A stretch of DNA of 64,000 bases from Polyporus tsugae (lineage: Eukaryota > Basidiomycota > Agaricomycetes > Polyporales > Polyporaceae): the NCBI GenBank assembly GCA_024305745.1, contig JAHRBS010000010.1:627501-691500 (forward strand). The letters are read 5' to 3'. Below are positions 16,193-29,900 of this stretch, one piece after another; the stretch's first letter is position 1, and every line of letters starts with the position of its first letter. Below the pieces are notes generated by a model. It searched no databases. It worked only from the letters and a program-made list of their open reading frames with translations, and was not told the DNA's origin. A program made the position numbers and the translations under genes.

Positions 16193-16972
16193 TCATGATG
16201 CCACACTCTTCATTGCGACAGTGCTCGTGACGATTTCGTTGACAACATTACGTTCCTGTGTGACGTCCTTGGCGACAGCCTTCAGTGCTGGCTCATCATT
16301 GAGCTTGTGGTACTGCAGAAGCGGTCAGAAGATAAGGATTGCTAGCAGAACTGAAGGCGAACATGCCTTCCTGACGGTAGTCCAATCGGTGATGTCAGGC
16401 AGCCCGTCGAGTGATGAGAGGGCACCGGAGATAACAGAGGACATGAGGTGCTGGACATTGTCCAGGCCTGGGGAGGAAATGCGGACGACGATCAGGGAGG
16501 TGGTAGTGTCGGATACCCCGTATCGTCGGATCGCTTCACTGATCTACAGAAGCAATGTTATATTTTACGGTGAGTTGAGATAGTACTAGGAGAAAAAGAA
16601 GAAGGCATGCATTGTTTGTGGGGTTGAGGGCCCAGAGGATTTCTGAATGGACTGTTTTTGTGCGTAAGGAGCCCTGAGCTTGGGCAAGGACGGCTTGGTA
16701 GATGGCAGTTTGGAGATGCAAGACGCTGCAGATCTTGAGTGGACATGAATATACGGTGCTGGATGAATGTTCCGGATGGTGGTGCGTACAAGGCGAGCAT
16801 CTATAAATGCGAAGTTAAGCGCATCGCGCTCGGTCTGTCCGTGGGGTCCATCGAGTTGGCTCGCGCGGATGATGCGGGATCTGATGTCTGCAGAATTAGA
16901 GACATTGGTGAAGAGAGCTACGTGGACTGTTGAGAGCTCTGGCGGAAAATGTGGATAGCGGAATGTCTGCAT
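16193..16972 (-). CDS. CGI121: EKC/KEOPS complex subunit Cgi121 (TPRKB homologue)
   Basis: Small subunit of the KEOPS complex (tRNA t6A synthesis, telomere maintenance), which binds the kinase Bud32. Exons 16972-16790, 16733-16611, 16543-16376 and 16312-16193 splice to 197 residues. It starts MQTFRYPHFPPELSTVHVAL. Diagnostic blocks are FIDARL joined to ICSVLHLQTAIYQAVLAQ, LRTKTVHSEILWALNPTNN and ISEAIRRYGVSDTTTSLIVV. The intron between NPTNN and ISEAIRR begins with GC (GCATGC), not GT, and ends in TGTAG; the reading frame supports this exact boundary. Head-to-head with the PDI gene, with only 221 bp between start codons. Confidence 0.86.
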
Positions 16973-17146
16973 GACGGAAGCAAATGTGTCAAGTTGGTTT
17001 ATGCCGAGATCGCGACGGAAGTAGTATGTAGTACAGCCACATGCGATCGCCTGGGCGTGTCTGGTCACCGAGCAGTCCACGTCCTCCTCAGCCTCTCCCC
17101 GTGTCCCTTCCTTCCATACCCTGCTTGCGCTCCTCACACACTCTAA

Positions 17147-17153
17147 TTTATAC
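17147..17153 (+). promoter_or_regulatory. TATA-like element of the PDI gene
   Basis: TTTATAC 41-47 bp before the PDI start codon, in the 221-bp promoter shared with divergent CGI121. Assigned by position only. Confidence 0.35.
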
Positions 17154-17193
17154 ATCTTCACACTCCCTGTCGGCCCCGACGCGCACTGTCGCC

Positions 17194-19436
17194 ATGATGC
17201 TCGCGTTTGCGAGGCTTTCATTATCTCTTCTCGTCTCCTCCGTCATCCTAGCCTCCGCCGCACTCCCCGTCCAGTCCTCCGAAACAGAGCTCTTGGTCCT
17301 TACTCCACAGAACTTCGACTCTACCATAGCTCACGGTGTATGGTGCGTTCTCCACCCCTCATCCGGCCCCCTCTCCAACCCTCGTCCTGTGCTCGTGTAG
17401 AATGTGCCATAACTCCTCCACCTCTAGGTTCATCGAACACTTCTCTCCCTATTGCTACCACTGCAGAGCCTTCGCCCCAACATGGTCCCAGCTCGTCGAA
17501 GCTAACGACAAGAAGCCCGATCCCGGCATTCATCTCGCTCAGGTCAACTGTGCTGTGCACGGTGGTCCGTCCCTCACTACCTGTGCTCATCATCCCAGGT
17601 CTTGCTGACACCCTTTGGTAGACCTCTGTCGCAAGAACAACATCGACGGATACCCCCTGATGAATCTATACAAGGACGGAAAATACCTCGAAACTTTCAG
17701 TCAGTCTAGGAGCATCGACATTCTCACCAACTACCTTGCTGCTCATGCAGAACCTCGCAACCCCCCTGTCCCTGAACCATCCAGTAAAGAGACAGCTTCT
17801 CCGGTCACGCCTGACAAGGATGAGCTCGTGGAACAGGTCGCATCTCACGAAGATCTGAACCCCACGGGTACCGTCCTTTCGCTGGATGAGAAGAACTTCC
17901 AGCAGATCATTGACAAGGGCCATGTTTTCGTCAAGTTCTTCGCTCCGTGGTACGTCCCTTTGCTATCCCGCTCGTAGTTTGAACGCACCTCGAGCCTAAG
18001 AAATAGGTGTGGTCACTGCAAGAAGCTTGCCCCGACTTGGACTCAGCTCGCTGGCCAAATGCAGCATAAGCTCAATATCGTCGAGGTCGACTGTGAGGCA
18101 CATAACGCGCTCTGCAAGTCACAGGGCATCAGTGGGTATCCCATGCTTTACTACTACGGTGGCAAGGGCACCAAGACCGAGTACACTGGCGGCCGCAAAC
18201 TGGAGCAACTCTTAGCCTTCGCCGAGAAGGTCTCTGGCCCGTAAGTAACTCATGTTCACCCTACCTGGCACAGCACGATTGATCGTGTCTATTTTAGCGG
18301 AGTACAGGAACTCAAGTACGACGAGCTTAAGACCCGCATTGCGGAGCACCCTGTTCTCTACCTCTTCCTGCACTCTCCCGACGACAAGGCGGTCTTCGTG
18401 AGTTTGTTTGACCGTTGGTTATGAATGTGTCTGACATAAAAAATAGAAACAAGTCATCGAGGCGTCGAACGTGCTGTTCGGATCTCCGGCAATGTACACC
18501 TCCACGTCCGCGTCGTTCTACGACCACTTCAACATCAAGCCTGGCACGGCTGCTATCCTCGCTCTCAAGGACCACGATCCTACTGCTCCCACCGCAGTGT
18601 ACACTCTTTCCAAGCCCGCCTCTACTAACGAGGAACAGCAGGAGCTCGTTGACTGGGTACGCTTCTCTTCCACCTTGCTAGAGTTTGCACTCACACGAGT
18701 AACCTTGCCATCTAGCTCCTCCGCAACCGTCTCCCAAGCGCCCTCGAGCTCGACTCTGACAACTTCCAGGACGTCATGAACGCGCGGCACAAGCCGCTCG
18801 TCGTCATCGCCGCGACCTCCCAGAGCGACCTCCCGCGAATGGCCAAAGAGGTCACCGACCTCGCGCGCAAGTGGCGCGACGCGAAGGAGCAGGCACCCGT
18901 CGTCTTCACGTGGATGGACGCGGACAAGTGGGGCACATGGCTGAAGAGCATGTACGGCATCACCACGGATCACCTACCAAGGCCCGTCGTTACCAGCCAC
19001 TCTGTGCGTTAGACGGACGGATGTACGACTGGGTGGGGAAGTTGCTCATAGTGATTGGCTTTGCAGCGGCTCGTCTACTACGACGTGGACCCTTTCGGGG
19101 AGAAGGTCACGCTCACGTCCGGTAGCTTGTTCCCGACGATCAACGGCGCTGCGACGGGTACGCTTGCGTACAAGCATTCTGAGAACGTTGTCGAGCGCCT
19201 TGCCAGGGTATGTGCGGATTTTGTCGAGTTTTGCACGTCTTGACGTTGCTTGTTTACAGTACTTGAACAACAAGCTGATCGCCATCGAGAGCTACGTCGT
19301 CGAGAACCCTTGGCATACCGTGTTCTTTGGCATCGCCGCCGTCGTTGTTTTGTATCTCGTGCTGAGGCGGATCCTTGCGGACTCGGATGATGCGAGAGAA
19401 GGGGGATATTTGCGCAAGGGCGACCGTCTCGACTAG
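17194..19436 (+). CDS. Transmembrane protein disulfide isomerase with two thioredoxin domains
   Basis: ER oxidoreductase for disulfide formation or isomerisation. Nine exons (17194-17342, 17428-17564, 17622-17949, 18007-18240, 18298-18397, 18447-18657, 18717-19003, 19067-19207 and 19260-19436) give 587 residues. Residues 1 to ~28 are a signal peptide. Thioredoxin domain 1 carries CYHC (FSPYCYHCRAFAP) and domain 2 carries the classical CGHC (FFAPWCGHCKKLAPTW). Redox-inactive thioredoxin-like regions follow (VLYLFLHSPDDKAVF; PVVFTWMDADKWGTWLKS). The C-terminus has one membrane span (TVFFGIAAVVVLYLVLRR) and a short charged tail, with no KDEL/HDEL. This is the layout of membrane-bound PDIs of the Eps1/TMX type, but the orthologue cannot be fixed from sequence alone. 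Confidence 0.9.
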
Positions 19437-19663
19437 TATGTACAATTTTGTGGGTAGTTCGTTTAAATGCTCGTGACGGTCATTGGATTGTAATCTACGT
19501 CTAGCGGAACATAAGGCATATAGATATTACTACTGATACACTATTTCTACTTGAAGCATGATGTCGCGTGCCTAGTGTACAATGAGCTCAAGCGCTGCGT
19601 ACGACAGTCCATTAATAAGCACCCCAAAGAACGACGTGACGGACGGAGCCGGCCGGTCATAAC

Positions 19664-22600
19664 CTACTGCGACGAGAAGCTGGGACTCGAGGACGACGCG
19701 TCCGACTGAGACCAGGGCGAGACAGAGTCGTCGAGCATAATACCGCTGATCCGCTGGTAGACGGCGGGAGGGAACATCCTGGCCTGCAGCCGCTGCAACA
19801 AGGCAACCGCACGATCGCGTTCGCCATTGCCAAGCTCGGCACGAACCATGGCTTCCCAAGTCGAAGGCTGCGGATGTCGTGCGTCAGTCAATCTTTTCAA
19901 TACGGTTACAAGGACCTCGATGCTCACCTCACGGTACACAGGAGTTCCGGCTGGTACGGGGAGAACATTCGACTGCTTGTTTTGGTGAGGGGTGTGGTTG
20001 TGAGGTGCAGCCACGCCCTCTTGAGGATCTAGGAGGGACTCGAAGACCTCGCGCGAGCGCTCGATCTCGTTGACGGAGGCGTAACCCTTGATGAGGAGGT
20101 TGGCGATGTATGCCGTCATGTGGACGCCGCTAGACTGCAGTCGTTTGAGGAACGCAGGGACAAGGTCCATGCGACGAAGCGTGACCAGGGTGTTGATCAT
20201 GGCCTCGTAGACGACGGCGTCAGGAATCGGGGAGGGCGTGTGCGTGCTCACGGTAGCGTGAGTAGCGATAGAGTCGAAGATGGCGATAGCTTTGTCGATA
20301 TCCTTCTGCACGCAACCCCAGGCATTGATAAGGGCCGCCCAGTGAGTACCCTGGACGGAGACAGAGGGATCGGCGAGCAGATCTTTGAAGACCTTGTCCA
20401 TAGCGGGGACGTCGATGGGCTCTATGGAGCCGTAAGCGTCGATGAGGAGCTGAACGTAAAGTCGTAAGTCATCACGTTGTCGGGCCGAGACAAGGCTAAA
20501 CATACCTTGTACGTGTGAGCCGTGGGCTGGACGTTAGCAGCCAGAAGCTCGTTGTAGTAATGCAAGACGCGACTGCGATCTGGCTTCGTCTGGGTGTAGA
20601 GTTGCATCATGGTGTTGTACGGGGGAATGCGAGGCTTGAACGTCGGCTCGCTCGTCATCTCCTGGAAAAGGAGTTCGGCAGAAGCAGCGTCACCGACACG
20701 GCAGCACGCCGCAATGACGGCGCCGTAGGTGACGGACGTCGGCTGGACGTTCTGCGTCTTCATGTCCTGGAATAGCTGGAGCGCAAAGTCGGCCTTGCGT
20801 GCTTTCGCGAGCTTTGAGATGACCGTGTTGTACAAGAAAATGTTGGGAGCAACGCCGATGGTCTGGGACTCTGTGAATAGCGCCATCGCGTTGGACGTGT
20901 CGTCGGTGGTGTCCTTGACTTGCAGGATAAGGGCACCGTACGCATCCGCGGAGGGAACGCCGCCTTGCTGGAGGATGCGGTGGCGGTGAGCGTGAGCACC
21001 CTCGATGTCGCCGGCATGAGCCAATCCGATGATCATGTGGTCCTCGAGGAGGAACCAGCCGGACGTCTGCCACTGCTTCATGCTCTCTAGAGAGTTCAGG
21101 ACGACCTGCGCACCACCGTAGACCTCGTGGATCTTCTCAACCTCGCCGAGGCGGCCGAGAGCGCTGATAAGACGAGCCAGCACAATGGGACGAGGGAAGA
21201 TGCCCCTGTCGACGCCGGACTTGAATCGCTTGAACGCTGTGAGTACCGAGACTTTGTTGCCGCCGGGGTAGAACTCGCCAACATGCTGACTGTGGGCGGT
21301 ATCGATGCGACCGGAGGAGTAGGCGGACATGAGAGGAGTACCAGGGATGTCCTCCACGGGGGCTTGAGCCTCAAAGGACTGCGCTGAAACCGGGGACGAA
21401 GACTGCATAGCACGTTGAAGCTCGATCAGACGAGTAGTAAATGGTTCACCGAGCTGAGCGAGCAGTGTCGCGGAGTTGACATCGTGTGAAGCGAGGCTGC
21501 AAACGAGGTGGTTCTTCGCATTGTCGCTGAAGGCAGTGATATCAACCGAGTGGAGGAGAAGATCGTCAACCAGAGTGTTCAGTGTGGCCGCGGGGTCGGC
21601 ATCGCTAGCGACGATGACGTCCAATAATGCCTCCCATTCCTTCGTGCTCAGGGAGAGGGTAGAGCTCGCGCGCTGGAGCGCGTATGCATTCAGGCAATAC
21701 TCGGAAAGCCCGGCAGGAACCAGGGCACCAACGTCCGTGAGCAGGGCCGAGAGCCGGAGGAAATGCGACAACGGAGCACTGGAACCGATCTGGCGTAGAA
21801 TTCCCGACGTCAAGTCAGCAGCGAAGCGACGAGTGCCCTCGATTCTCCTCTGCGACTGAGTCGAATCAAACTTCCCCGCAGACTGGCCATGTCGGATAAC
21901 CTCAAGCTGCCGAGTGGCGATCCGAGCAGCAAGGTCGAGTGCCTCGTCCATGTGTCCGCGGTTCCAATATTGCATGACCAGCCTCTGACAGAGGGAACGG
22001 GAGGTGTCCCGGTAGAAGGTGAAGTGTCCGCTCTCGATGTCCCAAGGAAGTACATGGTCTACCAAAAAGCCCAGGAGTTCGTGTGCTTTTGCCTGATCCA
22101 AATCCGCACGGGTGTCCATCAACTTGAGGTTAGCCGCGAGAACGGAGTCACGATGGTCGCTCCAAACGGCGGTGCCCTCCTGCGATGCAATCGCTTGCCA
22201 ACGGACAAGGAGCCTATTGGCTTCCGCGACCATGCCCTCATCTGCCAGAGCGTCGAACATAGTCGTCCAGGTCGACGCATCGGGACGGTAAGGAACACGG
22301 GTGGTTGCGTGGGGATCACTGGAAGAGGACTCTTGCTGCAGCATACGCTCGAACCAAGCCAAAGCGGTCGACACGTCGCCAGCCTGGCAAAAGCCGGTGA
22401 TAGCACGAGCGAAAGTGGCGGAGGTGGGAAGCGGAACGGCGGTTGGGAGGAAGGTGTCTGCAGCCGGTGCGTCCATCATCTGTTCCAGTAACCCAATGGC
22501 CTCTGTAGGTTGTGCGCAGCGGAAGTAGGCAGCGAGCATCTCGTTCCAAACGGCCGTTTGGGCGGCACGCTGCTGGTATGGGAGATCCTCAACAGCTGAA

Positions 22601-23493
22601 TTGCCTACGATGACATCGATAGACCACTGAACGCGGTCTGAACTGGACGCGTCCTTGAATTTGGCGAAGGTGCTCTCTGCACCTTGCATGTCATGACGGT
22701 TGGCGTAAGTCTCTATGAGGCTGATGTACGTCTGGGCGTCGGGGATGATATCGAGGCGGTTCTCGAGGTGAGAGTAGACGAAGAGAGCGGCGTCGGCGTT
22801 AGCGTGGATGGCACAAGAACGGAGAAGCTTGTTGTAGACTTGGAGGGGGAATTTGGAGTTGGGATTGGCAGCAGCGGTCTGGAAGAGGGCGAGGGCAGAC
22901 TTGAAATGAGAGTCACCGCGAAGACTGCCGATGCGCTTCTCTTCCTCCTCGAGGTCCTCGTCGACTAGTGCGCGACGGCGGCGACGAAGACGAGCCTCTG
23001 CACGACGGACTGCTTCGTGGTTCTCGAAGTCACGGTCGGTGAGGGTGCTGATGAGGGTGGCGTAGGTGCCAAAGCCGGAACGGACGAGTTGGGAGGGATC
23101 GGAAGTAGCGTCTGGGCCGAGATGCTGGGAGCGGTGTGTTGACGAGGCACGAAAGGCGGATAATTTGTCTACGCGTTCTCTGACTTGGGAAGAGGATATG
23201 GAAGTGACCTGGTGGAGGAGCGGTTAGTAGTGTGGAAGCGCGAGGAGGGAGGGAAGGATACGGACAGGCTGAAGGGTATGGAGGCGACCGCTTGCATGGA
23301 ACTTGGAGGGGCCAGCGCCGGAGTGACCGGGACCGCTAGAGACGGAGGAACCCCAGCCAGTGACGGCGGAGGAGGAGCCGGAGGAGGACTGGAGCTGGAG
23401 GACATTGCGAAGGGTGTGACCGGTCTGGTTCTGGACGGCGACGACGGCCCTGTGAGTGTGATGGAAAAGGTGATTGGCAACCTTTGGAATCAT
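19664..23493 (-). CDS. Large pentatricopeptide-repeat (PPR) protein, probably mitochondrial
   Basis: Four exons (23493-23266, 23208-20506, 20449-19928 and 19867-19664) splice to about 1,218 residues. The N-terminus (MIPKVANHLFHHTHRAVVAV) is basic and hydrophobic, like a presequence. Many 35-residue helical repeats of PPR type follow, for example YNTVISKLAKARKADFALQL, VTYGAVIAACCRVGDAASAE, PYNTMMQLYTQTKPD and ANLLIKGYASVNEIERSREV. PPR proteins bind organellar RNA and act in mRNA stability or translation; the RNA target here is unknown. The start is the first ATG in frame; the frame upstream continues only through a non-ATG codon. The last intron (19868-19927, 60 nt) has no in-frame stop. Convergent with PDI and divergent from URB1. 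Confidence 0.87.
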
Positions 23494-23942
23494 GGTCGGG
23501 GGAGCATGCAAGCGCGTTGCTGCCCACTATCCGCCTGGAAAAAAAAAAAAAAGGAGAGCACGACGGAAGCGCAAGGCCCTGGGACTTGGAGGGAGGGAGA
23601 AGTGAGGGGAGGCGAGATGGCGGTGAAAGAGAAAACGGCACGCGTCGGGAGGAGAACCGGACACGACGACTCATATCCTGTCCCCGGCTCTCACCGTCGC
23701 TCTCCCCTGCCGTCACTCGCGTCCCGCCGGCAATCCTTTCCGACCTCTTCCGACGCTCCTCACGCGTGCGCTTGCCTACGTCCTGCACAGCCACCCATAC
23801 CCCGCGCCAACTTGAATTGATTGGCTGCTTAGCGCTTAACCTTCGCTCAGCTACTTTGTTGCTGTCTCCCATGCACTCGTCTCTCCTCGTCCCCCGCTGT
23901 GTTCTTCGCTTCATTCCTACCTCCTGAATACTTGAGCCTGCT
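23494..23942. other. Divergent promoter region, PPR/URB1
   Basis: About 450 bp between divergent starts, including an A-homopolymer (about 23540-23552) and a pyrimidine-rich stretch before URB1. No gene recognised. Confidence 0.45.
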
Positions 23943-26900
23943 ATGCCTCCGCCAGATAACCCCCCTCAAAAGAAGCGCAAGCTCGAGTCTTCCTCCCGGC
24001 AGTCCTACAAGCACTCCTCCGCCTCAGACATTCGACGCGTCTTCAAAGCCCACAGCGAAACTGGCCTCTTAGAAGGATTGAATGCTCTCAGGAACCAGCT
24101 CACAATCCACTCAAACCAGGGCCCCGTCCAAGTCAATGATGATCGCCTTTTACTCGCAAGGGCATGGCTAGAGGACGACCCAGGAGCGCAGGAGCTCTTC
24201 GCTGCATGGCAGGACGCGAACCCGGTACGTCGTTAAACCGTATCCATACCAATAAATGTCTCATAACCTTACCAGAGGCAGACGTCTCTTTTCTCCGCCA
24301 CACTCGGCGTTCTGTCCGCTCTCCTCAATCTCCTCTCTTCCCATTATACTTATCACCTCTACGCCCAACCAATCTTACGCACCCTCCTCTCACAACAATG
24401 GACACACTCTCTAAACACGTACCTCTCCGGACAACACACTGAACTTGTCCTCCTCACTCTCAAATTGTTCAACAGCATCTCCAATTTCGCCGGCGGTCGC
24501 GAACGCAAGTTGGTCTTGGACGCCTTCCCTTGGGAGATTAAAGTACGCCTACATCGTCTAACTTTTTTTTTTTTTCCACCAATAACATTTTCCTGCGAGA
24601 TAGTCCATACCAAAGTTGCTCAATATGCGGCGCAAGTCCAAAGGAGCACAAGATGTAGACATCCTCCTTCGACCCGGTGCGTCTGTCTCCCCTTTGCTCT
24701 TGCGACCGTTTTTTCATCGACCTTCTCTGCAGACATCAGGACACTGTATATTCTTTTAGTCATGTCATTCATCGACTCCACAACGTCTTCGTCTATCAAG
24801 GCTGCCTTCCTTCAGCAGCACCGTGACGCGTTTACGTCCATTTTCAAGGGCCTTTGGCAAGACTCGTACGCGCTCATCAGGCAAGTCCTCGAAGTCTCTT
24901 GGTCTGGCCTCTGGTCAGACCCGAAGATCAAGCGTACGCTCAAGGTTCAAGTCTTCAGCGAGTCGACCCTGTCCCAGGTGAGTACGTCGCATCTATATCT
25001 TCCCTTCGTTACCTAAAGGATCTGCCTTCTTAGCTCATCCGCATCTACGAGCGCAACGTTCCAGAAGGTCCAGACTCTGAGTCTGTCCCTGCGGACGTTG
25101 TACATCACTTCCTCTTAGCCTTGTGCACCCGGCTGGGGGTCGGTCTCTGCTTCCACGACCGCGGCTGGTACCCCCGCGAGATTGACACAGACCAACGTGG
25201 ACTCATAGGCACCGACGAGCACGCTGACAACGATGCACGTCAAAAAGGAGGCAAGATATACAACAAGATTATCGCGAACGTCCTCAAGACTCTCAAAGTG
25301 AACGAAGATCCCCGCCAACAAGAACTCGCGCTCAAGATCCTCGCCGCATGTCCTGAACTTGTCGCCGGATACTGGCCTACGGCCGGTCTTGCGCTTGAGC
25401 CGCGTCTTTCATCCAAGTGGCTTGCGAACATCGCGTTCTTCGGCGCCGTGGTGTCACTCCCTGTCCCGACCGCGTCGTTCTTCCTCTTAGAGAGCGGCAG
25501 CGGGAACGCATCGCTTTACCAGCCGTCCCCTCCGCCGCTTGCTACCATCGTCGAAAACATCATACCTACGACACAAATCAAGACCCACTTATCGCGCGGT
25601 CTGCAAGCTTCGTCTCCGCTTGTTCAACACGCCTCCGCGCTCACACTCGCGAAGTCCCTGTTAAAGTACCAGTTGGTCATGCAGGCCTTTCAAGACGTGC
25701 AAACCGCGCTCGAAGAAGACCATGAAGAGGGATCGTGGGCGCGCAGGAGACGCGAGATCGAGCGGGAGGTGCGCAAGCGCGTTCCGGAGTTTCAGGTCAT
25801 CGTTGGCTTCTCGCAACGCACACACGAAGTGAACTCTCCCCCAACTGGCCAGGTCTCCCCAAATCCGACCCGGACATCCTTGCTGTCTGAGAGCGCACAT
25901 CGCTTGTTGTGGTTGTATCACCAACTACTGCCTTCCGTCGTCGCAGAGGCACGCTTCGACGCAGGGAAGTTGTTGCAAGCCATTGAAGACATGTTAACTC
26001 CAGGGATCACCGTGAGCCAGACTGGTGGCCTTGACACGCTTCGTCAACTGCATGTTCTGCGGTTGCTCAGGGAAACCGAGCACTTCACCTGGTCCGGGAA
26101 ACTAGGTACGGCGTCATTGGATTAGCTGGTATACTTTATTCCTCAATCATACCCCGTCTTCAGGTTCTAAACACAGCAACTTCCATATTCTGCTCAAGGC
26201 GTATGTCACCACCCCCACCCCCGCCATCCATACCGCGATCGTCGCTCTCCTCCGTCACATCCTCGCCCCAGGCGTCCTGTTCCAGCACGATGCCGATGAG
26301 ATTGCTCTTTGGTTGGACTCGCTTCCACTCACGCAACGCGCTGTCGGAGCACAAGCCCCGGATGGTGCACCATTGACGGACGAGGGCGACAGCGTCATCC
26401 CATTCCTGGACGACTGCGTCCAGCGCTGCGTGAAAACACCCTACAAGTACGTCGAGGAGATGCAAGCCATGTATGCGTCCACTCGACCTTCCGGAGCAGA
26501 CGTGTCGTTGTCAATCGGCCAGCGGCCCGACACATTCCCGAGCCCCTTGCTTGCAGCGGTCGTTGAGCAGCTCGGGGCGAAACTCAAGGGGAAGCTGCTA
26601 TCTCCATCGGACGCTCTGGCGCTCTTCTCGTTCATGCGGAAACTGTTGCTTCGCATCGTCAGCAAGAGCGCGGACCTGGCCTTGCCTCAGGCGTTCGTTG
26701 CAAAAATTGCTATGTTAGTAGAGGACCAGTTCTTCCCCGAGTTTTCTGCTATGAAGGGAGCCATCGACCGCGAGGTTGCCCTTTTAGTATCCTCGATGGG
26801 TCAGTTGCGTAACCCATTGGCTGCCCCATGTCAAAACACTTCTCCCGCTGTCCAAGCATTCTTGGAACGAGTCGAACAGCTTCCTGAGCGTGAGCATCTT

Positions 26901-29900
26901 TGCTTGGATGTTTGATCGGCCATGCTAACCTTCGTTCCTCCAGCTGATTCGGGGATCTCATGTCAAGTCGCGGCCTACGAGCTCGTGGACTGGTTACGCT
27001 TAATCGGACCATCGTTGCACGTCTCTGAGCTCCGCCGTCTCATTGCTGCCGTCGAGCGGTTCCACAAACCGGCGTTGAGAGAGTTGTTCCAATATCTCGA
27101 CCCGCAATCGGTATCCCTCTGGGACGGCGCCGATGTACTGTCCAACTTCACTCGTGTTGCCTATACGTTCGTTGCATTTCCTCTCACTGCTTATCATTTA
27201 GGCTAACTTTGGCTCAGGGCACCCTTCGAGGTCTTGTTTCTTCACTGTGCGAATAGCTCACTCTCGGACGAAGCTTGCCGCGAAGTCCTCTTGGACAGTG
27301 TATTCACCGGTTACGTCGAAGTGACCCGCGTGAAACGTGCGGTCCGCCTCGTTCTGCACCACCTCGCGTCTCCTACCGCATCTGCGCCGGCTGTGCGGAG
27401 CCTCCTGTTAGTCCTCGCGAAGATCATTGACCGTCTGCAGAAGGCGGACAAGGTCGTAGATGCTGCTACGATCGTTTCATTCTGCTTCGACTCCGAGATC
27501 ATGAAAGCACTTTCTGCGCGCTCATTACAGAGTGAAATAAGAGAAGGTAAGGTTTCAATGCATCTGATTCAAGGGGACAGATCTGAATGCATGTTTTAGG
27601 CCTCAGCCGTTTCTTGGACACGGCGTTCAAGGTTGGCGGGGAGGACGTCATTCAGCTCTTCGCTACATTGACCGGCCGATGGATGGTTACGCTTCGGGAA
27701 TCACTGGATAGTATGGATGAGGACTTGGTACGTACGTTGTTAATCGCTACATGCGATCGACTTAATTGCTATACAGCGTGCAACAGCCTCTCTGTGGTTC
27801 AAATACATGGATGGTCGGGAAGCGCTGCACCTTCTAGAATATCTTGCAGAGAGAGTGGACCACTCCAGCTCAACCACGACACTCGGCATCATTGAGTCCG
27901 TCCTCGAGGTCACTGCGAACACTTTGATTCATGAGCTCGACGCGACGACCAGGGCGCTCCCCCTTCTATGTCGCCTGCATTCGCTGGTGCCCCGATCACC
28001 CCACCTTGCATCGCTCATCGCCTCTGGAACACGAGGATTCATTCCCTTTTGTCACGATGGCTACCTCCCGGAGCGTCCGTTCACAGAATGGAACCTCGCG
28101 TCTCTGGTATCTTCAGCCAGCAAATGCTGGTCTCTTCGCCTCCAACCGATGCCACCGCTTCCTGTCTGGCCGTTGCTCGAAAGCGCAAGTCTATCAGACC
28201 CTTCCGTCGACATAGTCGCGAACTTGCTCTACCGAGACCGTTCTGCCAAATCCGCTGTGATGGAATGGCTAGCGTCCCCAGTATCGAAGACTTGCAGCAC
28301 TGACCATCTTGTCCGCATCATCTTCGCGTTCTATGATTCCGCTTGCCAAGTCGAATCCGGAGGAGAGGTCGTCGACAGTCACTTCTCCCGCCTTGCAAAA
28401 GTCGTCACTGAAGCTCATCATCCTCGTCGGATTTGTGCGATGGCCGCGGACTGCATCGTGGCGGCTATAGTATCGTCTCCTTCCAGCAGGTCGAAGTACC
28501 TTAGGTCGTTCACCAAGGAGCTTTCATCAGTGACCGTCGACAGACTCTCGCCACATGCCCTGTCCGTTGGGAAAGCACTGCTATCCGCTGTTGACGTAGA
28601 AGCGATCCCATTGGCAGAAGGGCTGCTTGACATTGGATTGCGATGGGCTGTACGACGCTTCGCCGACGGCGCATCGTTAACTGATGATGACCAGAGCATG
28701 TTGTCAAGTATGGGTATGTTTTCCTCAACCAAATTCCGATGATAACTCCAACCCTGATAGTGATTCTCCAGCGTCATTGACACAAGCCAAAGTCCTTCCG
28801 AAGAGCCATCTGGTCGAGCCCGTCATTGTTGCCGTCATCCAGGACCAGTTGTCCAACGTCGATGCCATGCAATTCGCATGCCTACTCGCATCGTCGACGC
28901 CTCTCAAGGTTTGTTTATTTTTCTGGTACAAGATCCCAGTGCCTGACTCCGATGTAGCCCGTCACTGTTAACAGGTTCCTTCAAACCGTAGTGCAGCACG
29001 TCAAGTTCTATCGTTATGGTGCAGCTGCGTCATCAGCTGGCATACCCTCTCGCGACAATATCATCAGCTTCCTGCATATCCTCTTCCACTTGCACCCGAA
29101 TAACACTTGTCAGCCAAGCCATATCGAACCTTTGCGGAGCATATACGGAGGATCACTTGGGGTTTCCGACCTGAAGATACTTTCTATCTTCCAGCTCTTC
29201 GAGAGGACACGTAGAACGTCTGTCACTTCGCTGCTCAGCCAATGGTCGTGCAGCTTGGACGTCACGTCAGATAATGCGCTGGAAGCTCTCCTGAACTTGG
29301 ACCCTAGTCGCGTACTGAAGACCTGCCTCGAATTCCCTGATCGGAGGATGCTCTCCTCGGACGCTAGCGAACTTCTGCCTTCGAGTGGCCTGCTGTACGA
29401 TCCGGCGTTCGTACTGCTGCTGCTGTCGCAGACTGACGAAGCCCCCACATCTGCTTTGGGCTGGGTGCAGTTCTTCCGCACGAACGTTGCCAGTCTTGTT
29501 CTGCGCTCTCTATCGGCGAAGGACTCTCAACTTCGAGAGATAGCCTGGGGACAAGTAGCCTCCCTTTATAGAGTACTCGAGGTATGTCCGTGAACCTCGT
29601 ACATTTGCACTCTCTCACGCAGTCATCTTAGGCTGCGGACCTGCAAGAGAAACAGCACGTCCTTCACATACTCAATCTGCTCAAAGACCTGGCACCGTCT
29701 GCGTCTTGTGAAGAAGCACCCCGGCTTCCTGCATTCACCACCCTCCTCCTTGCTCACGCTTTTCGGGGCATCTTTTATCCCTCGAGTTTCAGCTATCCAC
29801 TCACCGCGCGGTTCCTGCTGCAGCGCCCAATGCTGGACCCATCTGACGTGCCTATGCTGTACGGTATGCTGTACAGTTCCTCGGACCAGTGGAAGAAGGA

